A stretch of 18,058 nt of DNA from Oscillospiraceae bacterium (GTDB taxonomy: Bacteria; Bacillota_A; Clostridia; Oscillospirales; Oscillospiraceae): contig CADBKB010000019.1 in NCBI GenBank assembly GCA_902795095.1, forward strand, positions 1 through 18,058. The letters are read 5' to 3'. The notes under the pieces are model-generated. The model did no database searches. It saw nothing but the letters and a program-made list of their open reading frames with translations, and was not told where the DNA came from. The position numbers were made by a program, and so were the translations under genes. Positions within the stretch are counted from its first letter, which is position 1. Each line of letters begins with the position of its first letter. Positions 6,484-15,021 of the stretch are shown one piece after another.

Positions 6484-8190
6484 ATGCTGAAGTTTTCCAA
6501 AATGCCATATGAACGCCCCGATATTGCCGAGGTCAAGCAGCGCATCCAGGCTCTGGTCGAGGCGTTTTCCTCTGCCGCCACATACGCCGAGGCAAGCGAA
6601 CAGTTTGCGGCCATGGACCGTCTGAAGCGCCGCCTGGACTCTGCGGCCACCCTGGCGCAAATCCGTCATTCCATTGACACCCGCGACGAATTCTATGACG
6701 GCGAAGAGACCTTCTGGAACCGGACGATGCCGGAGCTGCAGGAGTATTTCGACCGCTGGACCCGGGCGCTGTGCGCTTCGCCCCACCGGGCAAAGCTGGC
6801 CGAGGAGTTCGGCGAGGTGGTGTTCCTCAACGCGGAGCTGGAGCTCAAATGCTTCGACGTGGCCATCATCCCCCTGCTGCAGGAGGAGAACGAACTCACC
6901 ACCGAATATGAAAAGCTGATCGCCTCCGCCCAGATCCCCCTGCGCGGCGGCGTGTATACCGTGGCCCAGCTGGGCCCCTTCAAGACCGACGCCGACGACG
7001 CACTGCGCCTGGAGGCCTGGCAGGCCGAGGGCCGCTGGTACCGGGACAACAAGCAGCGCCTGGACGAGATCTATGACCGCCTGACCGCCATCCGCCACGA
7101 GATGAGCCAGAAGCTCGGCCAGAAGGACTTCGTGGAGACGGGCTATTACCGCATGACCAGAAACTGCTACGACCGGGACGACGTCGCCCGGTTCCGGGAG
7201 GCGGTGCGCAAATACGTGGTGCCCGTGGCCGACGCCATCCACCGGGCCCAGGCGGAGCGCCTGGGCGTTGCGTATCCGCTGAGCTTTGCCGACAATGCCC
7301 TGCTGTTCCGATCCGGCAACGCCCGCCCCGCGGGCAGCGCCGAGGACATCCTGGCGGCGGCGGACCGGTTCTACGACGCCCTATCCCCGGAGACCGGCGA
7401 ATTCTTCCGCACCATGCGGGACTATGAGCTCATGGATCTGCTGGCCAAGGAGGGCAAGGCCGGCGGCGGCTACTGCACCAGCATCCACGATTACAACGTG
7501 CCGTTCATCTTTGCCAACTTCAACGGCACCCGCGACGATGTGGAGACCGTGACCCATGAGGCCGGGCATGCCTTTGCCGACTGGCTCAACCGGGACCGCG
7601 TGCCGATGGAGACCATCTGGCCCAGCATGGAGGGCTGCGAGGTCCACTCCATGAGCATGGAGTTCTTTGCCTGGCGCAGCGCCGAGGACTTCTTCGGCGG
7701 CGACGCCCGCAAGTTCCGCTACAGTCATCTGGCCGGGGCGCTGAGCTTCCTTCCCTACGGAACCATGGTCGACCACTTCCAGCACATCGTCTATGAGAAC
7801 CCCGGGCTCACGCCCGACGAGCGCCATGCCGAATGGAAGCGGCTGCTGGGGATCTATATGCCCTGGATCCGGCTCGACGGTCAGATCCCCTTCTATTCCG
7901 AGGGCCTGGGCTGGCAGCGGCAGAGCCACATCTACGTCTGCCCGTTCTACTATATTGATTACTGCCTGGCCCAGACCGAAGCCCTGTGCTTCTGGGCCAT
8001 GATGCAGGACGACTATGACGGCGCCTGGGCCCGCTATATGGCCTACACCCGCCAGGGCGGCAGCAAGGTATTCACGAAGCTGCTGGAGGCTGCGGGCATG
8101 CCCAGTCCCTTCGACGAGCAGACCCTGCGCACGGTATGTGAGACCGCCGCCCGCTGGCTGGAGGACTACGACCTGACGGGGATCGCCTGA
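6484..8190 (+). CDS. M3-family oligoendopeptidase (PepF-like zinc metallopeptidase)
   Basis: This 568-residue cytoplasmic metallopeptidase would cleave short peptides. The zinc site is HEAGH (358-362), with His358 and His362 as ligands and Glu359 as catalytic base. The third ligand is probably Glu386 in CEVHSMSME, 24 residues after the second His, the spacing seen in PepF-type enzymes. The N-terminal part is helical, as in the family, and the opening MLKFSKMPYERPD resembles M3 oligoendopeptidase starts I know. There is no signal peptide. The start at 6484 was chosen over an in-frame ATG at 6301 because GGGAG (6471-6475) lies eight bases upstream, the promoter is at 6378-6406, and the extra 61 residues are an AT-rich hydrophobic translation. 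The gene overlaps the next one by one base. Its closeness to a peptide importer suggests it processes imported peptides. Confidence 0.92.
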   Translation: MLKFSKMPYERPDIAEVKQRIQALVEAFSSAATYAEASEQFAAMDRLKRRLDSAATLAQIRHSIDTRDEFYDGEETFWNRTMPELQEYFDRWTRALCASPHRAKLAEEFGEVVFLNAELELKCFDVAIIPLLQEENELTTEYEKLIASAQIPLRGGVYTVAQLGPFKTDADDALRLEAWQAEGRWYRDNKQRLDEIYDRLTAIRHEMSQKLGQKDFVETGYYRMTRNCYDRDDVARFREAVRKYVVPVADAIHRAQAERLGVAYPLSFADNALLFRSGNARPAGSAEDILAAADRFYDALSPETGEFFRTMRDYELMDLLAKEGKAGGGYCTSIHDYNVPFIFANFNGTRDDVETVTHEAGHAFADWLNRDRVPMETIWPSMEGCEVHSMSMEFFAWRSAEDFFGGDARKFRYSHLAGALSFLPYGTMVDHFQHIVYENPGLTPDERHAEWKRLLGIYMPWIRLDGQIPFYSEGLGWQRQSHIYVCPFYYIDYCLAQTEALCFWAMMQDDYDGAWARYMAYTRQGGSKVFTKLLEAAGMPSPFDEQTLRTVCETAARWLEDYDLTGIA

Positions 8191-8708
8191 TGGGCAGGAT
8201 GAGCCGCAGGGAGCGGAGGCTTCAGGACATTCACATCAATGAGGCGGGCGAGGCCGTCTATACCGGCAGGATGCTGCGGATCTCCGGCAACGGGGGAAGG
8301 ACGCGGCTGTACCTGGCCCTGGGCCTGGCGGGCCTGGCGGCGGCGGTGATCGGCTCCGGCTGCATCGACGCCCCGGGGACCACCAACACCTTCTATGTGA
8401 TCCTGCCCTTCCTCGGTGAGGTCTGCGCCCTGTTTGCCCTGGCCTGGCAGGCGGTGAAGGTCATCGCCGGCAGGGAGGGGGTCCGGGCGTATGTCCACGA
8501 GGCGGCGGACAAAACCGTGCCCGGCGCCTGCAGGGTGCTGAGTGTGTTCGCCCTGTTCGGCCTGGCCGCCGCGCTCTGTTATCTTTTTCGCAGCGGCGCC
8601 GGCATGAGCGCCAAGGCCGTCGCCTACCTCGTGCTCAAGATCCTGGCTGCGGCGGGGGCGGAGCGCTACGGCAGATTCTGGCGCGGCCTTCGCTGGGAGG
8701 ACGCCTGA
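8190..8708 (+). CDS. Four-helix membrane protein of unknown function
   Basis: This 172-residue protein matches no family I recognise. A basic N-terminal region (1-38, with MSRRERR near the start) is followed by four hydrophobic segments at about 39-58, 68-92, 114-133 and 139-156, and a short charged tail. This suggests an integral membrane protein with both ends in the cytoplasm. The ATG overlaps the peptidase stop as TGATG, so translation is probably coupled; a second in-frame ATG at 8199 (GGGCAGG just before it) is an alternative start. No catalytic motif or metal-binding cluster is visible. It probably shares the peptidase transcript. No clear terminator follows. Confidence 0.75.
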   Translation: MGRMSRRERRLQDIHINEAGEAVYTGRMLRISGNGGRTRLYLALGLAGLAAAVIGSGCIDAPGTTNTFYVILPFLGEVCALFALAWQAVKVIAGREGVRAYVHEAADKTVPGACRVLSVFALFGLAAALCYLFRSGAGMSAKAVAYLVLKILAAAGAERYGRFWRGLRWEDA

Positions 8709-8732
8709 GCCGCCACAGAGCGTACGCGCTTT

Positions 8733-8755
8733 TCATGATGCGGACCGCGTCATGA
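8733..8755. promoter_or_regulatory. Near-perfect palindrome upstream of the importer promoter
   Basis: TCATGATGCGG (8733-8743) and CCGCGTCATGA (8745-8755) are inverted copies with one T-G wobble and a central A. No T tract follows directly (the nearest is 8769-8773), so it is a poor terminator. It ends 25 bases before the -35 box and may be an operator. Confidence 0.45.
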
Positions 8756-8773
8756 TCTGATTTCGGTGTTTTT

Positions 8774-8794
8774 CGGCGCATTGGCAATGCGCCG
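8774..8794. promoter_or_regulatory. Perfect inverted repeat over the -35 box, candidate operator
   Basis: CGGCGCATT (8774-8782) and AATGCGCCG (8786-8794) are exact inverted copies around GGC. The repeat covers the whole -35 hexamer TTGGCA (8781-8786). A dimeric repressor bound here would block RNA polymerase. It has no following T tract, so it is not a terminator. Confidence 0.5.
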
Positions 8795-8810
8795 GGGAAA
8801 TACATACAAT
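8781..8810 (+). promoter_or_regulatory. Predicted sigma-A promoter of the peptide importer operon
   Basis: TTGGCA (8781-8786) and TACAAT (8805-8810) are separated by 18 bases, and each box matches 5 of 6 consensus positions. The start codon of the binding-protein gene follows at 8848. Confidence 0.7.
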
Positions 8811-8847
8811 TCAAATGCAAATAACTGAAGGGAGAATATGATTTATC

Positions 8848-11085
8848 ATGAAGAAAAGTTTAGCGATCATCCTTTGCCTTGCCATGCTGCTGGGCGTACT
8901 GGCAGGATGCAGCGGCGGAGCGAACGACAAGCCGCTGGTGGCAGGATATTCCAACTTCTCGAGTAAGTTCTCTCCGTTCTTCTCGGAGACCGCTTACGAC
9001 CAGGACGTCTGGGCCATGACCTCCATCAGCCTGCTGGACATCGACCGCCTCGGCGCCATCGTCGAGAAGGGCAAGACCGGCGAGACCCGCTCCTACAACG
9101 GCCATGACTACACCTATTATGGCCCCGCCGACCTGACCATCACCCCGAACGCCGACGGCTCGGTGGACTATGACTTCGAGCTGCGCGAGGACATCAAGTT
9201 CTCCGACGGCAAGCCCGTGACCGCCGACGACGTGATCTTCTCCATGTACGTCCTGTGCGATCCCACCTACGACGGCAACAGCACCCTGTTTGCCCAGCCC
9301 ATCAAGGGCCTGGAGGACTATCGCTCCGGCATGTCCCAGCTCATGGACCTGCTGCTCGAGGCCGGCCCGGACAACACCGATTACAAGTACTGGGACGAAG
9401 CCACCCAGAAGGCCTTCTGGGACGAGGTTGAGGCCACCGGCCCGAAGTTCGCCCAGTCCATCGTGGATTACTGCATCAACAACAGCTACAACGCCCCCGA
9501 GGATCCCATCGAAGCCTGCGCTGCCAACTGGGGCTACGAGCTGAAGGAAGGCGCCACCGTCGAGGACTTCTGGGCTGCCATGAAGGAAGCCTACGGAGGC
9601 GACGTCAAGACCCTGTCCGACACGGAGAACGCGGGCTCCAGCCTGTTCTCCATGATGGAACACTACGACACCTATGCCAAGGGCGTTGAGACCGGCAGCT
9701 CCGTCGATTACATCGAGGGCATCCAGAAGACCGGCAAGTACTCCCTGCGCGTCACCCTCACCGAGACCGACGCCACCGCCATCTATCAGCTGGGCATTGC
9801 CATCGCCCCCCTGCACTACTACGGCGACGCCAAGAAGTTCGACTATGACGCCCACAAGTTCGGCTTCGACAAGGGCGACCTTTCCACCGTCCGCGCCAAG
9901 ACCACCCAGCCAATGGGCGCCGGCCCCTACAAGTTCGTCAAGTTTGAAAACGGCGTCGTCTCCTTCGAGGCCAACAAGAACTACTACCTCGGCGCGCCGA
10001 AGACCAAGTACATCCAGTTCCTGGAGTCCCAGGATCAGGATAAGCTGAACGGCGTCATCACCGGCACCATCGACGTCACCGATCCGTCCTACTCCGTCGA
10101 CACCGCCAAGGCCATCTCCAAGGCCAACAGCAACGGCGAAGTGACCGGTGACAAGATCACCACCGACACCGTCAACAACCTGGGCTACGGCTATCTGGGC
10201 ATCAGTGCCAAGGCCGTCAACGTGGGCGGCGAGCCCGGCTCCGACGCCTCCAAGGCTCTGCGTAAGGCCTTCGCCACCGTGTTCTCCAGATACCGCGACG
10301 TGACCGTCGACTCCTACTACGGCGAGACCGCCTCCGTCATCAACTACCCGATCTCCGACACCTCCTGGGCCGCTCCCCAGAAGACCGACTCCGACTATGC
10401 CATCGCCTTCTCCAAGGACGTGGACGGCAACGACATCTATACCTCCTCCATGAGCGACGACGAGAAGGACGAGGCTGCCCTGAACGCGGCCCTGGGCTTC
10501 TTCGAGGCTGCCGGCTACACCGTTGAAAACGGCAAGGTCACCGCTGCTCCCGACGGCGCCAGCATGGAATATGAGGTCTGGATCCCCGCCGACGGCTCCG
10601 GCGATCACCCCTCCTTCATGATGCTGAACCTGGCTTCCGACGCCTTCAAGAAGATCGGCATCACCCTGAACGTCAAGGATCTGGCCAACTCCTCCGACCT
10701 GTGGACCGGCATCGAAGCCGACCAGGTCCCGATGTGGTGCGCCGCCTGGGGCGCCACCCCCGATCCCGACATGTATCAGGTTTACTACTCCGGCGTGGAA
10801 TCCGGCAAGGATCCCGGCGGCTCCAACTACATGTATGACATCGCCGATCCCGATCTCGACGAGATGATCATGGACGCCCGCACCAATATGGACCAGTCCT
10901 ACAGAAAGGCCGTCTACAAGTCCTGCCTCGATACCATCATCGACTGGGCCGTTGAGGTTCCCGTCTATCAGAGACAGAACGCTGTCATCTTCTCCACCGA
11001 GCGTGTCAAGATCGACTCCGTCACCCCCGACATCACCACCTACTATGGCTGGCTCAGAGAGATCCAGAACATCGAGCTCAACTGA
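8848..11085 (+). CDS. Oligopeptide ABC importer substrate-binding lipoprotein (SBP_bac_5)
   Basis: This 745-residue binding protein is anchored at the outer face of the membrane by lipobox Cys21 (LAGC). The family fold is visible: FELREDIKFSDGKPVTADDV (110-129), the LRVTLTETDA region (about 299-309), GAGPYKFVKFE (357-367), KNYYLGAPK (377-385) and CAAWGATPDPD near 631-641. Typical members have roughly 500-600 residues. This one carries an extra Asp/Glu- and aromatic-rich, helix-like block at about 155-285, between two conserved blocks that are normally close together. The start at 8848 opens a clean signal peptide, but AAGGGAG (8828-8834) is 13 bases away, longer than usual. Codon use is strongly biased to GCC, ACC, TCC, GGC and AAG, as in a highly expressed gene. 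It heads the importer operon, with its own promoter and a candidate operator. Peptides are the likely ligand by operon type. Confidence 0.93.
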   Translation: MKKSLAIILCLAMLLGVLAGCSGGANDKPLVAGYSNFSSKFSPFFSETAYDQDVWAMTSISLLDIDRLGAIVEKGKTGETRSYNGHDYTYYGPADLTITPNADGSVDYDFELREDIKFSDGKPVTADDVIFSMYVLCDPTYDGNSTLFAQPIKGLEDYRSGMSQLMDLLLEAGPDNTDYKYWDEATQKAFWDEVEATGPKFAQSIVDYCINNSYNAPEDPIEACAANWGYELKEGATVEDFWAAMKEAYGGDVKTLSDTENAGSSLFSMMEHYDTYAKGVETGSSVDYIEGIQKTGKYSLRVTLTETDATAIYQLGIAIAPLHYYGDAKKFDYDAHKFGFDKGDLSTVRAKTTQPMGAGPYKFVKFENGVVSFEANKNYYLGAPKTKYIQFLESQDQDKLNGVITGTIDVTDPSYSVDTAKAISKANSNGEVTGDKITTDTVNNLGYGYLGISAKAVNVGGEPGSDASKALRKAFATVFSRYRDVTVDSYYGETASVINYPISDTSWAAPQKTDSDYAIAFSKDVDGNDIYTSSMSDDEKDEAALNAALGFFEAAGYTVENGKVTAAPDGASMEYEVWIPADGSGDHPSFMMLNLASDAFKKIGITLNVKDLANSSDLWTGIEADQVPMWCAAWGATPDPDMYQVYYSGVESGKDPGGSNYMYDIADPDLDEMIMDARTNMDQSYRKAVYKSCLDTIIDWAVEVPVYQRQNAVIFSTERVKIDSVTPDITTYYGWLREIQNIELN

Positions 11086-11122
11086 TCGCACGATATCTGC
11101 CATTTAGAACCAATGCATAAGG

Positions 11123-11152
11123 CGGGGCAGGCAGCACGGTCTGCCTGCCCCG
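11123..11152 (+). other. Perfect 12-bp hairpin between binding-protein and permease genes
   Basis: CGGGGCAGGCAG (11123-11134) and its exact complement (11141-11152) flank a 6-base loop. TTCGGGATT follows rather than a T tract, so it is not a full terminator. Hairpins at this point in ABC importer operons often protect the abundant binding-protein mRNA and lower permease expression. Confidence 0.75.
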
Positions 11153-11181
11153 TTCGGGATTAAACAAGAGGAGCGAATATC

Positions 11182-12168
11182 GTGCGAAAATTTATTATCA
11201 AGCGACTGCTGCAGTCTGTGCTGATCCTGTTTTTCGTGTCGTTCATCATCTATGCCCTGATGCGCTGCCTGCCCACCTCCTACGTGGAGGCCATGGCGCG
11301 GCAGAAGTCCATGCAGCCCGGCTCCAAAAGCTTTGAGGAATGGATGGCCCAGCTTTCGGCCATGTACAATATGGACGGCAGCATCGTCTCCGGCTTCTTC
11401 AAGTGGCTGGGCTCCATGCTGCGGGGCGATTTCGGCGACAGCTGGAAATGGACCGTGCCCGTGATCGAGAAGTTCAACGACACCGTCTGGCTCTCCTTTA
11501 CCATGGGCCTGATCTCCTTCATTCTGGAGATCCTTATCGCCATCCCCCTGGGTATCATCGCCGCTACGAAGCAGTATTCCAAGACGGACTATACGATTTC
11601 CGTCCTTGCCCTCGCGGGCATCTCCCTGCCCACCTTCTTCTTCGCATCGCTGCTAAAGCTGGTCTTCTCGGTCAAGCTGGGATGGTTTGACCTCTACGGC
11701 CTGGTGGGCAGAAACTACGATCAGCTCTCCGCCTTCGGAAAGCTGCTGGACAAGGGCCAGCATCTGGTCCTGCCCATTGTCACCCTTGTGGTGATCAGCA
11801 TGGGCTCGCTCATGCGCTATACCAGAACCAATATGCTCGAGGTGCTGAATGCGGACTATATCCGCACCGCCCGGGCCAAGGGCCTTTCCGAGAAAAAGGT
11901 CATTTATCACCATGCCTTCCGGAATACCCTCATTCCCATCGTGACCCTCATCGGCGGCTCGCTGCCGGGCCTGTTCTCGGGCGCGCTGATCACTGAGACC
12001 CTGTTCGGCATTCCCGGCATCGGCTATGCCTCCTACCATTCCATGGTCTCGGGTGATATCCCGTTCTCCATGTTCTTCATGGTGTTCACCGCCATACTGA
12101 CCCTGCTGGGCAACCTGATCGCGGATATTCTGTACGCCGTCGTGGATCCGCGGGTCCGGATCGCGTAG
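11182..12168 (+). CDS. Peptide ABC importer permease, DppB/OppB type
   Basis: This 328-residue inner-membrane permease has normal family length. The N-terminal MRKFIIKRLLQSVLILFFVS is the classic DppB/OppB opening, with the first membrane segment at about 9-28. Further segments lie at about 105-128, 137-163, 194-211, 249-270 and 295-318. The coupling helix that contacts the ATPases is the EAA-like loop at 226-248 (YIRTARAKGLSEKKVIYHHA), followed by FGIPGIGYA. Translation starts at a GTG, supported by GAGGAG (11168-11173) eight bases upstream; no ATG is as well placed. It pairs with the longer permease immediately downstream to form the channel. The OppB and DppB names cannot be told apart from sequence alone, so no symbol is given. 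Confidence 0.94.
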   Translation: MRKFIIKRLLQSVLILFFVSFIIYALMRCLPTSYVEAMARQKSMQPGSKSFEEWMAQLSAMYNMDGSIVSGFFKWLGSMLRGDFGDSWKWTVPVIEKFNDTVWLSFTMGLISFILEILIAIPLGIIAATKQYSKTDYTISVLALAGISLPTFFFASLLKLVFSVKLGWFDLYGLVGRNYDQLSAFGKLLDKGQHLVLPIVTLVVISMGSLMRYTRTNMLEVLNADYIRTARAKGLSEKKVIYHHAFRNTLIPIVTLIGGSLPGLFSGALITETLFGIPGIGYASYHSMVSGDIPFSMFFMVFTAILTLLGNLIADILYAVVDPRVRIA

Positions 12169-12184
12169 AAAGGAGGGGCCGAAA

Positions 12185-13843
12185 ATGAAAGACGATATGA
12201 AAAACGTCAGAAAAGACGATGCTCCCCCTCTGCGTATGCAGAACGTGCCCGGCAATATCTCCGCCCGGCACGCCAGGAAAATCACCGAGGAGGCAGTGAA
12301 GAACAGCTCCGCGACCGCCGGAGACGGCAAAAACGAGGAGCAGTACTCCCTGAACGACGACCGCCGCGTCAAGGTGCTCTCGCCCGGCGCGCTGGTGGCC
12401 AAGCGGTTCTTCCGCAACCGCCTCGCCGTCACGGGCATGATCATCCTGCTGGCGATGTTTGTCTTCTCCTTCGTCGGCGGACTGATCTCGCCTTATGCGC
12501 AGGACCAGAAGTTCTACCGCACCGACGCCCAGGCCAAGGATTATGCCGGCATCCTCCACAATGAGGAATTCCGCTACACCGTGGGCGACAAGGATCTGTT
12601 CAAGAGCGCTGTCCATGCCCAGGCGCTGAAGGCCATCATCACGGGCAAGGACAGCTTCGACTACAAGGACCACAGCTATACCCTCGAGCAGCTGGGCCAG
12701 GACGTTTATACCGTATCCAGCGAAGGAAAGGTCGTCGGCATCGCGGCCAAGGAGCTCATCAACGCCTCCGACGGCGGCAGCTTCGACTTTGATTTCAGCC
12801 TGGCGGCCTACACCGCCCGTTCCGAGGGCGCCGAATCCTTTGAGACCGGCGGAAAAACCTACAGCATCGACGCGGACGGCGTCATCACCGACGACGCCGG
12901 CGCCGAGGTGGGCTACATCAGCGCCTGGATCGTGCGCGCCGTCATGCCGGATGTGGTCTTCTCCCGCGAATTCAAGAACGAGCTGATCGAAGCGGCGGAG
13001 TCCGGCGAGCAGTCGTTTATGTTCACCGACGACAGCGGTCTGAAGGCGGAGTACATCCTGCAGTACGACGCGGACAAGAAGGCCTATGACGTGCGCCAGG
13101 AGGTGGCAACCAAGGTGTTCGACACCTATTCGCCCCCCTCCAAAGCCCACTGGGTCGGCACCGACCGCAACGGCATGGATATGCTCACCCGTCTGATGTA
13201 CGGCGGCCGGATCTCGCTGATGATCGGCTTCATCGTCGTGCTCATTGAGACCATCATCGGCATCATCCTCGGCGGCATCTCCGGCTACTTCGGCGGCTGG
13301 GTGGACGGCCTGATCATGCGCATCGTGGACGTGTTCTACTGCATCCCCAGCATGCCCTTCATCATCATCGTGGGCGCCGCCATGGACGCGGCCAATGTGC
13401 CGTCGCTGACGCGAATGATCTATCTGATGCTGATCCTCGGCTTCCTGGGCTGGGCCGGCGTGGCCCGTCTGGTCCGCGGCCAGATCCTGTCGCTGCGCGA
13501 GCAGGAATTCATGACCGCCACCGAAGCCTGCGGCATCGCCCCGTACAAGCGGATCTTCAAGCATCTGATCCCCAACGTCATGCCCCAGCTGATCGTCTAC
13601 ATGACCATGGGCCTGGGCAGCACCATCATCACCGAGGCGACGCTGTCGTTCCTCGGCCTGGGCGTGCGCTTCCCCTTCGCGTCCTGGGGCAACATCATCA
13701 ACGACGTCAACGATACCTTCGTTCTGACGAATTACTGGTTCATCTGGATCCCCGCAGGCGTGCTCCTGCTCGTCACCGTCCTTGCGTTTAATATCGTGGG
13801 CGACGGCCTGAGAGACGCCTTCGATCCCAAGATGAAGCGCTGA
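12185..13843 (+). CDS. Peptide ABC importer permease, DppC/OppC type, with large insertion
   Basis: At 552 residues this is far longer than usual DppC/OppC proteins (about 300). Residues 1-66 are a charged cytoplasmic extension. LSPGALVAKRFFRNRLAVTG (65-84) and the first membrane segment (about 81-101) are family-typical, as is HWVGTDRNGMDMLTRLMYGG (322-341). Normally these blocks lie 20-30 residues apart; here about 200 extra residues (105-315) separate them. Since the N-terminus is cytoplasmic, the insertion lies outside the membrane, on the face where the binding protein docks. It contains three segments that begin GKDSF (154), GAESF (215) and GEQSF (274) and look weakly repetitive. Residues 342-552 are the usual permease core with the coupling loop around EFMTATEACGIAPYKRIFKH (441-460). 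The start follows AGGAGG at eight bases. Confidence 0.92.
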   Translation: MKDDMKNVRKDDAPPLRMQNVPGNISARHARKITEEAVKNSSATAGDGKNEEQYSLNDDRRVKVLSPGALVAKRFFRNRLAVTGMIILLAMFVFSFVGGLISPYAQDQKFYRTDAQAKDYAGILHNEEFRYTVGDKDLFKSAVHAQALKAIITGKDSFDYKDHSYTLEQLGQDVYTVSSEGKVVGIAAKELINASDGGSFDFDFSLAAYTARSEGAESFETGGKTYSIDADGVITDDAGAEVGYISAWIVRAVMPDVVFSREFKNELIEAAESGEQSFMFTDDSGLKAEYILQYDADKKAYDVRQEVATKVFDTYSPPSKAHWVGTDRNGMDMLTRLMYGGRISLMIGFIVVLIETIIGIILGGISGYFGGWVDGLIMRIVDVFYCIPSMPFIIIVGAAMDAANVPSLTRMIYLMLILGFLGWAGVARLVRGQILSLREQEFMTATEACGIAPYKRIFKHLIPNVMPQLIVYMTMGLGSTIITEATLSFLGLGVRFPFASWGNIINDVNDTFVLTNYWFIWIPAGVLLLVTVLAFNIVGDGLRDAFDPKMKR

Positions 13844-13854
13844 GGAGGGAGATC

Positions 13855-15007
<1,153 letters not shown>

Positions 15008-15021
<14 letters not shown>

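Noticed and set aside
8860..11103. A 747-codon minus-strand open frame opposite the binding-protein gene
   Set aside because: It is an antisense shadow of GC-rich, strongly codon-biased sequence. The translation is a Gly/Val/Asp/His low-complexity string without domains and has no ribosome binding site.
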